The notes under the pieces were generated by a model, which saw only the letters and a program-made list of their open reading frames with translations, did no database searches and was not told where the DNA came from. DNA of 64,000 nt from Pseudomonas rhizophila (GTDB taxonomy: Bacteria > Pseudomonadota > Gammaproteobacteria > Pseudomonadales > Pseudomonadaceae), in contig NZ_CP024081.1 of the NCBI RefSeq assembly GCF_003033885.1, positions 1,121,970 through 1,185,969 of the forward strand, read 5' to 3'. Numbering within the stretch: position 1 is the stretch's first letter; each line of letters begins with the position of its first letter. Below are positions 7,842 through 16,724 of the stretch, in pieces. The translations under genes and the position numbers were made by a program.

Positions 7842-8789
7842 GTGCGCTTGAACATCTTCAGCATTGCTTCCCCTGATGCCACGCCTCAGGCCCGACTGGC
7901 CAGCGAGGCCCAAGACTGGTTGGTCCTGCTGACCTCGGGCCGCGCCACCGTGGCCGATGCCCGGGCCCTGCGCCATTGGTGCGGGCAAAGCCCCGAACAC
8001 GCTCAGGCGTTCGAGCAAGCCAAGGCGCTGTGGCACGGGCTGCAACCGGCTGCCGAGGCGTTGCGGGCTCCGCGACATTTCGGACGACGGGCGTTGCTCG
8101 GCGGCGCGATCGCGGCGTCGGCAGGTTTTCTGTTGATCCGCGCCACGGTGCCCGGTGGGGTTTCCGGACTCGCTGCCGACTACGTCACCGAGGTTGGCGA
8201 ACAGCGCCGGGTGGAACTGGCCAAGGGTGTCAGTCTTGAGCTGAATACCCAAACCCGCCTCAGCCGCCGTCAGTCGGCCGAAGGAGGGGAAGGATTGGTG
8301 TTGCTCGGCGGTGAAGTTGAAGTGTTGGGGAGCAGTGCTTCAACGGTCAGCGTCCAGGCCGGCGCCGGCTTGATCAGCGCCGCTCGGGCTCGATTCAATA
8401 TCCGCTACATCGACCAGAGTGTCTGCGCGACCTGCCTGGAAGGTCTGGTGCAGGTCCAGGTGCGCGGCCAGAGTTTTCACCTGGAGTCGGGCATGCAACT
8501 GACCTACGACAGCGGCCGGGTGGGCACTCCAAAGAACGCAGATGTGTCGGCGGCCACTGCCTGGCGCGAGCAGGTGCTGGTGTTCAACGACGCGACCCTG
8601 GCCAGCGTCATCGACGAAATCAACCGCTATCGCCCCGGCATGTTGCTGTTACTCAATCGCGAATTGGGCCAGCGCAAGGTCCAGGCGCGGTTCCGTCTTG
8701 ATCAACTGGCTGGCGTGGCGCTGTTGATCCGCGATGCCTATGGCGCCAAATGCACCGAGTTGCCGGGCGGGGTGGTGGTGCTGAGCTGA
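7842..8789 (+). CDS. vreR: VreR: FecR-type membrane anti-sigma factor
   Basis: This 315-aa protein has the standard FecR layout. A cytoplasmic DUF4880 sigma-binding part comes first (about 1-85, LASEAQDWLVLLTSGRATVADARALRHW), followed by a single transmembrane segment (about 87-108, ALLGGAIAASAGFLLIRATV). The periplasmic FecR domain follows (about 115-220), then a C-terminal DUF4974/STN-like segment. The start is a GTG at 7842, 31 bp after the vreI stop; no better ATG is available before the sigma-binding part. It should sequester VreI at the inner membrane and release it, probably by regulated proteolysis, when VreA signals. It is convergent with hxcW; a 16-bp palindrome lies between the two stops. 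Confidence 0.9.
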   Translation: MRLNIFSIASPDATPQARLASEAQDWLVLLTSGRATVADARALRHWCGQSPEHAQAFEQAKALWHGLQPAAEALRAPRHFGRRALLGGAIAASAGFLLIRATVPGGVSGLAADYVTEVGEQRRVELAKGVSLELNTQTRLSRRQSAEGGEGLVLLGGEVEVLGSSASTVSVQAGAGLISAARARFNIRYIDQSVCATCLEGLVQVQVRGQSFHLESGMQLTYDSGRVGTPKNADVSAATAWREQVLVFNDATLASVIDEINRYRPGMLLLLNRELGQRKVQARFRLDQLAGVALLIRDAYGAKCTELPGGVVVLS

Positions 8790-8816
8790 GTTCAGCGCTA
8801 TCCGGATGAGCCTCAT

Positions 8817-8832
8817 CGCGAGCCGGCTCGCG
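8817..8832. repeat. 16-bp perfect palindrome between convergent vreR and hxcW
   Basis: CGCGAGCC followed by GGCTCGCG is a perfect palindrome centred between the stop of vreR (8789) and that of hxcW (8851). The core CGCGAGC...GCTCGCG is that of the REP elements at 16599, 49653 and 51123. No T-tract follows, so a terminator role is uncertain. Confidence 0.5.
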
Positions 8833-8850
8833 GCCACACTGGGTTTGCCC

Positions 8851-9462
8851 TCACTCCAGCGGCCCCAGCACCTGTCGATACTTTTCCACGCCTTGTGGCG
8901 TCTGCCGTGTCAGGCTGATTTCGATGCCCAGCGGGTTTTCCTGGCGATTGCCGCTGAGCTTGCGCCAACCTTTTTCCCTGTCCCAGTAACGCAGCCCTGC
9001 GTTGCTGACTTCGCTGAGCACCGCTACGCCCGCGCCGGGTGCCGGCAATGGGTAGCGGCTGCGGGCCTGGCCTTGGGCTCGGTAAAGCGTGTCTCCCTCG
9101 AGCCACCAGCGCACCCTTTGCAGCGTGCCTTCTTGAGCGGCGGCCACCCGGATCACATCCAGGCGAAACCCCCGACCTTCGGTGCTGCGCACGGTGAGGG
9201 CGGGTGGTGCGGTCCAGGGCTGGTCATCGACTCCAGGGTTTGACGGTTCGCTCAACTCGATGCTGGCGCGTAATGCTACGTCGCGTTCCAGCTGATTCAA
9301 CACTCGCAGCAAGGCTTCGGTCTGTTCGGTGCTGGCCTGCAAATGGCTGTCGGCCCGGGTGACGCTGTCCAGTCCGCGCCAGGCAATCAGGCTGACCACC
9401 GCCATCAGCAGAATCGCCACCATGACTTCAAGCAGGGTGAAGCCCGTCTCCCGGTCGTTCAT
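8851..9462 (-). CDS. hxcW: Type II secretion minor pseudopilin GspJ (HxcW)
   Basis: This 203-aa pseudopilin starts at MNDRETGFTLLEV; the motif G|FTLLE is the type IV prepilin peptidase site, with Glu at position +5 of the mature chain, followed by a hydrophobic helix (VMVAILLMAVVSLIAW). Size and the long globular C-terminal domain with WWLEGDTLYR fit GspJ, which with GspI and GspK forms the pseudopilus tip. It overlaps hxcU by 4 bp; the minus-strand pair hxcU-hxcW runs divergently from hxcP. No prepilin peptidase gene is present, so processing must rely on PilD encoded elsewhere. Confidence 0.88.
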   Translation of the reverse strand: MNDRETGFTLLEVMVAILLMAVVSLIAWRGLDSVTRADSHLQASTEQTEALLRVLNQLERDVALRASIELSEPSNPGVDDQPWTAPPALTVRSTEGRGFRLDVIRVAAAQEGTLQRVRWWLEGDTLYRAQGQARSRYPLPAPGAGVAVLSEVSNAGLRYWDREKGWRKLSGNRQENPLGIEISLTRQTPQGVEKYRQVLGPLE

Positions 9463-9911
9463 TGAATCTGCACCCGGCCAGCGGCGCTGCGCTGGACGTT
9501 TATGCTGCTCTGGCCGTCCGACAAACGAATGTTCAGCGGGGCGCCGATCCACTCGGCGCTCAACACGACCCGCTGCCTAGGTTCCACATGAACTTCCATG
9601 GACGGGCTCTGCCACCGCCGCGGGTGCAATTGTGGATCATCCTTGAAGCGATCCAGCCCTGGCCCTTGATCCTGCCGACGGCTGAAACCGAATCCCTTGG
9701 CATCCCAGCGCCAGCTAATCGGCCGGCCATCGACGCGGGCTTCGGTTTGGGCGAGCTGTAGCAGTTGCGCCAGCCGCTCGGCATCCTGGCGCAGCAACTT
9801 CAGCGGGTCGGGTTTGATGCTCAGGCCCACGGCGGCACTGGCGATGCCGATGATCACCAGCACCACCATCAATTCGATCAGGGTGAAACCGCGTTGCTTG
9901 CCAAGGTTCAT
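9459..9911 (-). CDS. hxcU: Type II secretion pseudopilin GspH (HxcU)
   Basis: This 150-aa pseudopilin begins MNLGKQRG|FTLIELMVV, the prepilin peptidase recognition site with Glu +5, followed by the N-terminal hydrophobic helix. The ATG at 9911 (minus strand) is preceded by AAAGGAG at ideal spacing, so upstream in-frame codons are not used. The globular part (DAERLAQLLQLAQTEARVDGRPI and SAEWIGAPLNIRL) matches GspH. It is translated first in a two-gene operon with hxcW and diverges from hxcP across about 115 bp. Confidence 0.88.
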   Translation of the reverse strand: MNLGKQRGFTLIELMVVLVIIGIASAAVGLSIKPDPLKLLRQDAERLAQLLQLAQTEARVDGRPISWRWDAKGFGFSRRQDQGPGLDRFKDDPQLHPRRWQSPSMEVHVEPRQRVVLSAEWIGAPLNIRLSDGQSSINVQRSAAGRVQIQ

Positions 9912-10026
9912 GCGCGCTCCTTTGCGTCGGTATTCATCCTGCACGGTGAAGATGATAAGGATGTGAAATAAAACGGAGAGAATCGAGGCGTACGCTGGAG
10001 GCTGGATAAAAAAGGAGAACCAGACC

Positions 10027-10458
10027 ATGGTGTTCATCGACCGAGTTTCCCCGGCGCAACTCCTCCAGGCACTCGGTCTGTTGGCGGCATTGGCCGGGGT
10101 GGCGACCTGGTCTTCGCTGCTACTGACATCGGCTGAATCCCGCACGCCGGATGTTGCCCCGCAACGGTTAGCCGAGCGTTCCGATAACCCTGCACGGCAA
10201 TGGTTCTCCAACCAGCCGGCGCCGGTGGATATCAAGGTCAGCGGTGTGCTGGCCGGCGCTCGTGGGGCTGTGGCGATCCTCAGTCTCAACGACGGCCCAC
10301 CTCGTAGCTTCCTGGCTGGAGAGCGGGTGGCTCATGGGGTGCGGCTGGTGTCGATCGAGGCGCAAGCGGTGGTGATCGAGCGGGGCAATCAGCAAACGCG
10401 GCTGGCCTTGGCCCGATTGCCGGATTCGGTGGCTTTACCCTCGCTCACCCGTCCTTGA
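10027..10458 (+). CDS. hxcP: Type II secretion inner-membrane protein GspC (HxcP), short form
   Basis: This 143-aa protein has one N-terminal transmembrane helix (ALGLLAALAGVATWSSLLL) and a homology-region domain (DIKVSGVLAGARGAVAILSLNDGPPRSFLAGERV), the part of GspC that contacts the secretin. It stops after the HR domain and lacks the C-terminal PDZ or coiled-coil found in GspC proteins of about 270 aa. A strong AAAAAAGGAG precedes the ATG. It stands alone on the plus strand between two minus-strand pseudopilin genes, an arrangement that recalls the P. aeruginosa hxc cluster. Confidence 0.85.
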   Translation: MVFIDRVSPAQLLQALGLLAALAGVATWSSLLLTSAESRTPDVAPQRLAERSDNPARQWFSNQPAPVDIKVSGVLAGARGAVAILSLNDGPPRSFLAGERVAHGVRLVSIEAQAVVIERGNQQTRLALARLPDSVALPSLTRP

Positions 10459-10522
10459 GATCACGACGAACCCTTGCGGCGAGGGAACAAGCTCACTCGA
10501 CAAAAGGGACCGTGTATAGCCG

Positions 10523-10897
10523 CTATTTTTCCCGGCTGACCAACGTCTCCAACCGCGCTAACGGCGGTGCTTCGTGGCTGCGATCCGACACGGTCAGTTC
10601 AACCCGCAACATGCGGCCATTTTCCGCCGGGCGCAGGTTCTGTTCGCAACGCAGCAGCAACCGTCCCTGATCGCATTCGATGACTTTTGAACCCTGCACA
10701 AAACGCCCCTCCAAGTGCAGTTGCGCCAGTTGGCTGCGGGCCGCCAGCAGTGCGATGGACTTGTCTCGCAGCAGCCCATTGCTTTGGGTCATCACCGCAG
10801 CCACTCGCACCGCCGCCGACATGGCCACGGCGATGATCGCCAGGGCGACCAGCACTTCGATCAGGGTGAAGCCGGCTTGTGGGGCGTGACGTGGCAT
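10523..10897 (-). CDS. hxcV: Type II secretion minor pseudopilin GspI (HxcV)
   Basis: This 124-aa pseudopilin starts MPRHAPQAG|FTLIEVLVAL, with the prepilin peptidase site and Glu +5, and contains the typical GspI feature LAARSQLAQL after the helix. It is expected at the tip of the pseudopilus with GspJ and GspK. It is transcribed divergently from hxcT over a 149-bp AT-richer region (CAATATCACTGACATATTTT around 10980) that likely holds both promoters. CTGACAT there matches a PhoB half-site at 6/7, but I found no convincing second half. Confidence 0.87.
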   Translation of the reverse strand: MPRHAPQAGFTLIEVLVALAIIAVAMSAAVRVAAVMTQSNGLLRDKSIALLAARSQLAQLHLEGRFVQGSKVIECDQGRLLLRCEQNLRPAENGRMLRVELTVSDRSHEAPPLARLETLVSREK

Positions 10898-11046
10898 CGC
10901 GCGAGCTCTATGGGCGGAGGCAGCCCCCGAGCTTAACCGCCATTGTTGACCGATTGACGACGTAAGCTCCTGAGCATTTTCAATATCACTGACATATTTT
11001 CTTGCAACACTGCGCCACGAATTGAATCCAGCGAAGGACCGTCGAG

Positions 11047-11496
11047 ATGCAGATCGCCCGTTACAACGCCCGTCCCCAAGGCCCTCGCGGGCAGCAGGGT
11101 TTCACCCTGATCGAAATCATGGTTGTGGTGGTCATTCTTGGCATTCTGGCGGCTATGGTGGTGCCCAAGGTCCTCGACCGGCCGGACCAGGCTCGGGCGA
11201 CGGCGGCAAAACAGGACATTGGCGGATTGATGCAGGCGTTGAAACTCTATCGCCTGGACCACGGCAGTTACCCGAGCATGAACCAGGGGCTCAAGGTGCT
11301 GGTGGAACGGCCCGCTGACGCAAAAAACAGCACATGGCGTTCCTACCTGGAGCGCCTGCCCAATGATCCATGGGGCCGTCCCTACAACTACCTCAACCCG
11401 GGCGCCAATGGTGAAGTCGATATCTTTTCCCTGGGGGCCGACGGCCAGCCTGACGGCGATGGTGTAAATGCCGACATCGGCTCCTGGCAGTTATAA
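11047..11496 (+). CDS. hxcT: Type II secretion major pseudopilin GspG (HxcT)
   Basis: This 149-aa protein is the main pseudopilus subunit. It has the prepilin site QQG|FTLIEIMVVVVILGILAA and the hallmark C-terminal GspG segment (DPWGRPYNYLNPGANGEVDIFSLGADG with two Asp residues for Ca2+ binding). The start ATG at 11047 has GAAGGA upstream. It is the first gene of a long plus-strand run hxcT-X-Y-Z-Q-R-S with overlapping or nearly overlapping genes. Confidence 0.95.
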   Translation: MQIARYNARPQGPRGQQGFTLIEIMVVVVILGILAAMVVPKVLDRPDQARATAAKQDIGGLMQALKLYRLDHGSYPSMNQGLKVLVERPADAKNSTWRSYLERLPNDPWGRPYNYLNPGANGEVDIFSLGADGQPDGDGVNADIGSWQL

Positions 11497-11504
11497 GGGC
11501 CGTG

Positions 11505-12491
11505 ATGCGAACGGATTCGCCCTTCGCGGCGAAGCAGCGGGGCATGGCGGTCATCAGTGCCTTGCTGATCGCCGCCGTGGTGGCGGTCATCGCCGGGGGC
11601 ATGCTCACCCGCCAAACCCTGTTTACCCGCAGCCTGGAGGCCGAGCAGTTGCGTATCCAGGGCACGGCGCGGTTGCAGGGCGGCCTGCAATTGAGCCGCC
11701 AATTGTTGTGGGATGCGCGGCAGCGCGACCCGCTCACGCGCTTCGGTCAGGCTTGGGCCAACCCTTTCGTGATGGCCGGTTCCAGCCTGGCTGACATCCC
11801 CTTCGAAGGGCGACTGGAAGATGAGCAAGGCAAATTCAACCTGCGCAATCTGGTCGCCAATGAACGTGTGGATCAGGAACAGGTGCGCACCTTCGAACGG
11901 TTGTGCGAGCAACTGGGTATCGCCGCGACGGTACGTGCGCGCATCGTCGCGCGGGTGATTGCCGCGTACCCACGGCTGTTGAACCCAGAGTTGGCGGACA
12001 AGGCAGCGGTGAGCACTGCGTTCGACAGCGGTCGCAGCACCTCGCCGGATGCTCCCGGTACGCCGTTGGCGCCGACACGCCCCATGCTGCGCACGTTGCA
12101 GGATTTGCGCAGCATCAAGGGTGTCACCCCGCAGGTGCTGGAAACGCTGGCGCCTTATGTGACGATTCTGCCGGCCAATACCTGGCTCAACGGCAACACC
12201 GCCAGCGCCCCGGTGCTGGCTGCTTACGTGCCGGGGTTATCGTTGCAGCGGGCCCAGGCGCTGATCGCTGAGCGAGACGGCGGCCACTGGTTTATCAACC
12301 GTGGGGATTTCGTCAATCGCCTGCGCATGCCTGAGCTGGAAATGGCCTCCGTCAAGGTCGGCATCACCAGCGACTGGTTCCGCCTGCGGGGGCAGGCGCG
12401 CAGTGGGCAGCGGCGGGTCGTGCTGGATGCTTTGCTGCAACGCAGCCAGGACCGGATGCCTCAGGTGATCTGGTCACGGGTGGGCGTATGA
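11505..12491 (+). CDS. hxcX: Type II secretion minor pseudopilin GspK (HxcX)
   Basis: This 328-aa protein has the GspK-type N-terminus QRG|MAVISALLIAAVVAVIAGGML, a prepilin-like helix without the Glu +5 found in the other pseudopilins, as is normal for GspK, which caps the pseudopilus tip. The large globular domain contains two helix-hairpin-helix-like segments (FNLRNLV and LRSIKGVTPQVLETLAPYV). ATG 11505 is preferred to the adjacent GTG 11502 because of spacing to AAGGG. Its last codons overlap the hxcY start. Confidence 0.9.
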   Translation: MRTDSPFAAKQRGMAVISALLIAAVVAVIAGGMLTRQTLFTRSLEAEQLRIQGTARLQGGLQLSRQLLWDARQRDPLTRFGQAWANPFVMAGSSLADIPFEGRLEDEQGKFNLRNLVANERVDQEQVRTFERLCEQLGIAATVRARIVARVIAAYPRLLNPELADKAAVSTAFDSGRSTSPDAPGTPLAPTRPMLRTLQDLRSIKGVTPQVLETLAPYVTILPANTWLNGNTASAPVLAAYVPGLSLQRAQALIAERDGGHWFINRGDFVNRLRMPELEMASVKVGITSDWFRLRGQARSGQRRVVLDALLQRSQDRMPQVIWSRVGV

Positions 12492-13669
12492 CTCGCTTGC
12501 GCATAGCGTTGATGCCACTGGGCAGCTTGAGCCTCGACAGCCCGGTGGCATTCGCCTGGCTCGATCGCCAGGGCCAGGTCCGCGACCAGGGGCACAGCAA
12601 CCTCCGGGACCTCGGCCAGGGTGCAAAGAAGCAGCGGGTCGAATGTTTTCTCCATCCGCGCGACAGCTTGCTCACCCGTCTGGAACTGCCGCAGTTGCCG
12701 GCAGCGAAAATCACCGCCGCGGTGAACTGCGCCGCCCAGGCGCTGATGCTCGGTGCCAGCGAGCGCATGCAGGTGGCTCACAGCGCGCGCGGTGCCGACG
12801 GGCAGGTGCACATTGCCTGGCTCGACCGAGAGTCACTCGATGCCCTGGGCCGGATGCTGCGCCAGGCCGGCCTGCACCTGCACGGGCTGTACCCGGCGGC
12901 CTACGCCCTGCCAGTGTTGTCCGGGCCGGTGGCCTGCGTCGACGACGGCCACCTGCTGGTGCGTTACAGCGTGCAGCACGCGGTGGTGCAGCCGCTGCTG
13001 GAAGAGGCGTTGGATGAATGGTTATTGGAGGCAGGGGCCGGGCTGCAGTGGGTGGGCGATTCGCCGCCGCAGGTTTCGATCAAAACCTTGCCCGCCCCCC
13101 AGCGCTGGACTGGTGCCGCGCCGGGCTGGGGCTTGCATGCTGGCCTGACGCATGGCCCGGCCGAGCGTGGCGGTTGGGGCAGGGCGGCGACGCTTTGCGC
13201 GGTGGCGCTGGCGGTGTGGGTGGTCGGCCTCAATCTCTACGCCACCCGTGAGGCCACCCAGGGCCAACGACTCAAGGCGCAGATGAGCCAGCGGGTAAAG
13301 CAGGCGTTTCCCGAACTGCCGGTGATTCTCAACCCCTTGCAACAAGCCCGACAGCAAATCGCCGCGCGCCAAAGCGGCACAGCGGCGGACCCGGCGCAAC
13401 GCTTCGCCAGCCTGGTGCAACAGGCGGGCAGCGCCATGCCGTTCATGAGCGGCAACGTGCAGGAACTGGTGTTTGAAAACGGTGAGTTACGCCTGACGCT
13501 CGTGGCCGAGGCACAAAAAGCATCCGCCGCAGACGACTGGAAAATCCCCCTGACCGAGGCCGGCATCGACGTTGCGGCCAATGACCAGGGCTGGACCTTG
13601 CGTGCTGCTTTGCCCGGACAGGGCGCGCAGGACACCTCCGAACACCCCACGGAAGCCGACGATGAATAA
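12488..13669 (+). CDS. hxcY: Type II secretion inner-membrane platform protein GspL (HxcY)
   Basis: This 393-aa protein has the GspL arrangement. A cytoplasmic actin-like domain comes first (about 1-235), expected to recruit the ATPase HxcR. A single transmembrane helix (about 236-255, ATLCAVALAVWVVGLNLYA) and a periplasmic ferredoxin-like region follow. It overlaps hxcX by 4 bp and hxcZ by 8 bp, consistent with tight translational coupling. Sequence conservation in GspL is low, so the call leans on topology and position. Confidence 0.85.
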   Translation: MTRLRIALMPLGSLSLDSPVAFAWLDRQGQVRDQGHSNLRDLGQGAKKQRVECFLHPRDSLLTRLELPQLPAAKITAAVNCAAQALMLGASERMQVAHSARGADGQVHIAWLDRESLDALGRMLRQAGLHLHGLYPAAYALPVLSGPVACVDDGHLLVRYSVQHAVVQPLLEEALDEWLLEAGAGLQWVGDSPPQVSIKTLPAPQRWTGAAPGWGLHAGLTHGPAERGGWGRAATLCAVALAVWVVGLNLYATREATQGQRLKAQMSQRVKQAFPELPVILNPLQQARQQIAARQSGTAADPAQRFASLVQQAGSAMPFMSGNVQELVFENGELRLTLVAEAQKASAADDWKIPLTEAGIDVAANDQGWTLRAALPGQGAQDTSEHPTEADDE

Positions 13670-14234
13670 GCCATTCCCGGCACGGCTATGGGCGCAGTGG
13701 CAAACCCTGCGCGCGCGTGGCCGGACGTCCTGGCAGGGCCTGGCGGTGCGCGAGCAGCGCGCCGTGTCGCTGGCGGCGCTGGTACTCGGCGGGCTGCTGG
13801 TCTGGTTGCTGTTGATCCAGCCACCGCTCCAAACCCTTGCGTATTGGCAGGTCGAAACGCCGAAGTTGCGCGCGCAGACCCAGGCCCTCGAAGTGCTCTT
13901 GCGGGACGTCGGCGGCCCGGCGTCAGGCCAGCCTCTGGAAGCGGCTCTGCGCCAGGCCCTGGATGCCGGCGGCTTGAGCGAGCACTACCAGTTGCAGGCC
14001 GTGGACGCGGCTTGGCAACTCACTTTCAACGACGCGCCGGCCGATGAGGTGATGGGCTGGCTGTTGAGCAGTCCACGGCAATTTTCCTTGCAAGTGCTTG
14101 AAGCCCGTTTGCGGCGCACGGCCCCGGCCAACACCGACAACGCCGACAACATCGAAAACACTGAAAACACCGCCGGCACCCTGTCCGGAACCGTTCGCAT
14201 GGATCAGGCGCAAGGCGCTAAGGAAGCTTCATGA
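13662..14234 (+). CDS. hxcZ: Type II secretion inner-membrane protein GspM (HxcZ)
   Basis: This 190-aa bitopic protein has a short cytoplasmic N-terminus, the GspM motif around LAVREQRAVSLAALVLGGLLVWLLLIQPP (transmembrane helix about 38-56), and a periplasmic domain that pairs with GspL. The ATG at 13662 overlaps the end of hxcY, and the stop overlaps the hxcQ start (ATGA). The C-terminus has an Asn/Thr-rich stretch (NTDNADNIENTENTAG) likely to be a flexible tail. It is assigned by operon position, size and topology. Confidence 0.85.
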   Translation: MNKPFPARLWAQWQTLRARGRTSWQGLAVREQRAVSLAALVLGGLLVWLLLIQPPLQTLAYWQVETPKLRAQTQALEVLLRDVGGPASGQPLEAALRQALDAGGLSEHYQLQAVDAAWQLTFNDAPADEVMGWLLSSPRQFSLQVLEARLRRTAPANTDNADNIENTENTAGTLSGTVRMDQAQGAKEAS

Positions 14235-16585
14235 AGGGGTCCCGATACCCGCGTCATTGGCGCAAGAGCGTGCCGTTTCTGTTGCTGGCATTGAGCGCCT
14301 GCAACAGCACACCGCCAACGTCGCAGCCACCGTTGCTGGTGGACAGTGAACTGGGCATTCCGCTGGGCAGTACTCAGCGCAGCGGCGATGCGCTGCTGGA
14401 CCGTCAGCGGGCCCAGACCTTGCGTGAACAGAAACCGCCGGTGCGGCACTCGGTCGATCTCACCGCCCGTGCCCGCGAGCCCCGCAGCAGTACGCCTGCA
14501 CGCAGCCCGCTGGGTGACCAACCGGTGACCCTGAACTTTGTCGAGGCCGACATTCAGGCGGTGGTGCGGGCCTTGTCCCGTTCCACCGGCCAACAGTTTC
14601 TGGTGGACCCGCGGGTCAAGGGCAACCTGACGCTGGTGTCCGAAGGTCAGGTGCCGGCGCACCAGGCCTATGACATGCTGCTGGCCGCGCTGCGCATGCA
14701 GGGCTTTAGCGTGGTGGACGTCGGTGGCGTGGCCCAGGTGGTGCCTGAGGCCGACGCCAAGTTGCTGGGCGGGCCGATCTACAGCGCCGACAGACCGGCC
14801 GGCAACGGCATGTTGACCCGCACCTTTCGCCTGCAATACGAAAACGCGGTGAACCTGATCCCGGTGTTACGCCCGATCGTGTCGCCCAACAACCCGATTA
14901 ATGCCTACCCCGGCAACAACACCATCGTCATCACCGATTACGCCGAGAACCTGTCGCGGGTGGCGCAGCTCATCGAAGGCATCGATACCCCCAGCGCCAT
15001 CGACACCGATGTGGTGCCGATACACAACGGCATCGCCGTGGACATCGCGCAGATGGTCTCCGAGTTGCTGGAAACCCAGGGCGGAGACCAGACCCAGAAG
15101 ATCAACGTGATCGGCGACCCGCGCTCCAACGCCATCATCATCCGCGCCGGCAGCCCCGAGCGCACCGAGCTGGCGCGTAACCTGATCTACAAGCTCGACA
15201 ACGCCCAGAACAACCCGAGCAACCTGCACGTGGTGTACCTGCGCAATGCCCAGGCCGGCAAACTGGCCCAATCCCTGCGCGGCTTGCTCACCGGGGAAAG
15301 CGAAGGCGAGGGCAGTGATAACTCGCGTTCGGTGCTCAGCAGCATGGGCGCCAGCACTAACGGCCAGAGCAGCGGCGATGGCGCCAGCACCAGCGGGACC
15401 ACGGGCGGTAGCGCTTCGACCTCTGGCAATGGTTATGCCCAAGGCAGTAGCGGACAAAGCTCGGCTTCGCCGCAGGACGATCAGAGCACCGCGTTCAGTG
15501 CCGGCGGCGTGACCATCCAGGCCGATGCCACCACCAATACCCTGCTGATTTCCGCGCCGGACCCGCTGTACCGCAACCTGCGGGAAGTCATCGACCTGCT
15601 CGACCAGCGTCGCGCCCAAGTGGTGATCGAGAGCCTGATCGTTGAGGTCGGCGAGGACGATGCCAGCGAGTTCGGCGTGCAATGGCAGACCGGTAACCTG
15701 GGCGGCAGCGGCGTGATCGGCGGCGTCAACCTCGGTGGCACCGGGCTCAACCTCAACGGCAAGACCAGCATCGACGTGTTGCCCCAGGGCTTGAACCTGG
15801 GCCTGGTCAACGGCACGGTGGACATTCCCGGCATCGGCAAGATCCTCGACCTCAAGATCCTGGCCCGGGCGTTGAAGAGCAAGGGCGGCACCAACGTGTT
15901 GTCGACGCCGAACCTGCTGACCCTGGACAACGAAGCGGCGAGCATTTTCGTCGGCCAGACCATTCCGTTTGTCAGCGGCAGTTACGTCACCGGCGGCGGT
16001 GGCACCAGCAACAACCCGTTCCAGACCGTGACCCGTGAAGAGGTGGGTCTGAAGCTCAACGTCCGCCCGCAGATTTCCGAAGGCGGGACGGTCAAGCTCG
16101 ACATCTATCAAGAGGTCAGCAGCGTCGACAACCGCGCTTCGAGCGCCAGCGGGATTGTCACCAACAAGCGTGCCATCGACACCAGCATCCTGCTGGACGA
16201 CGGGCAGATCATGGTCCTTGGCGGGTTGTTGCAGGACGGCTACAGCCAGAGCAACGACGCGGTGCCGTGGCTGTCGACCATCCCCGGTATTGGTGCGCTG
16301 TTTCGCAACGAGCGGCGGCAGATCACCAAGACCAACCTGATGGTGTTCCTGCGCCCCTACATCATCCGCGACACGGCGGCGGGGCGCGGCATCACCCTCA
16401 ACCGCTACGACTTCATGCGTCGTGCTCAGGGCCTGCTGCAACCGGAACGCAGCTGGGCGATGCCGGACATGCAAGCCCCGCAACTGCCGGCCTCGGCCAA
16501 GGCCATTCCGCAGACCACGCCCGCCGGGCTGCAAACGCCCAGGGCGGTGATCAAGGCGGTTCCGGTTGAAGGAGGCACTCGCTGA
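14231..16585 (+). CDS. hxcQ: Type II secretion secretin GspD (HxcQ), lipoprotein form
   Basis: This 784-aa outer-membrane secretin starts with a signal peptide ending in a lipobox, LLLALSA|C (Cys at about residue 21). P. aeruginosa HxcQ is likewise a lipoprotein that pilots itself to the outer membrane without a GspS pilotin, and no pilotin gene is seen here. N-terminal N0-N3 domains follow (VTLNFVEADIQAVVRALSR; TNTLLISAPDPLYRNLREVI). The secretin core carries VPWLSTIPGIGALFRN. N3 contains a Ser/Gly-rich insertion at about residues 355-420. It overlaps hxcZ by 4 bp. A REP-type palindrome separates it from hxcR. Confidence 0.95.
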   Translation: MKGSRYPRHWRKSVPFLLLALSACNSTPPTSQPPLLVDSELGIPLGSTQRSGDALLDRQRAQTLREQKPPVRHSVDLTARAREPRSSTPARSPLGDQPVTLNFVEADIQAVVRALSRSTGQQFLVDPRVKGNLTLVSEGQVPAHQAYDMLLAALRMQGFSVVDVGGVAQVVPEADAKLLGGPIYSADRPAGNGMLTRTFRLQYENAVNLIPVLRPIVSPNNPINAYPGNNTIVITDYAENLSRVAQLIEGIDTPSAIDTDVVPIHNGIAVDIAQMVSELLETQGGDQTQKINVIGDPRSNAIIIRAGSPERTELARNLIYKLDNAQNNPSNLHVVYLRNAQAGKLAQSLRGLLTGESEGEGSDNSRSVLSSMGASTNGQSSGDGASTSGTTGGSASTSGNGYAQGSSGQSSASPQDDQSTAFSAGGVTIQADATTNTLLISAPDPLYRNLREVIDLLDQRRAQVVIESLIVEVGEDDASEFGVQWQTGNLGGSGVIGGVNLGGTGLNLNGKTSIDVLPQGLNLGLVNGTVDIPGIGKILDLKILARALKSKGGTNVLSTPNLLTLDNEAASIFVGQTIPFVSGSYVTGGGGTSNNPFQTVTREEVGLKLNVRPQISEGGTVKLDIYQEVSSVDNRASSASGIVTNKRAIDTSILLDDGQIMVLGGLLQDGYSQSNDAVPWLSTIPGIGALFRNERRQITKTNLMVFLRPYIIRDTAAGRGITLNRYDFMRRAQGLLQPERSWAMPDMQAPQLPASAKAIPQTTPAGLQTPRAVIKAVPVEGGTR

Positions 16586-16598
16586 TGAACACCAGCCC

Positions 16599-16688
16599 TG
16601 TGGGAGCGAGCCTGCTCGCGATGACGGCGACCCGGTCAATATCCATGCAAGCTGACACACTGCTATCGCGAGCAGGCTCGCTCCCACA
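16599..16688. repeat. REP-type inverted repeat within the hxc operon
   Basis: The outer arms TGTGGGAGCGAGCCTGCTCG and the reverse-complement copy ending CTCCCACA enclose a short unique spacer. The same element occurs at 49653-49741 and 51123-51212, with a half copy at 33855-33881 and variants at 53801 and 55194. Here it lies between hxcQ and hxcR, so the transcript would carry a long stem-loop inside the secretion operon. Confidence 0.85.
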
Positions 16689-16724
16689 AGGTGCGGATGC
16701 ATCTTATGGACCTGAGGTGTCAGC

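Noticed and set aside
10970..11010. Pho box between hxcV and hxcT
   Set aside because: One 6/7 half-site (CTGACAT) without a matching partner in register.
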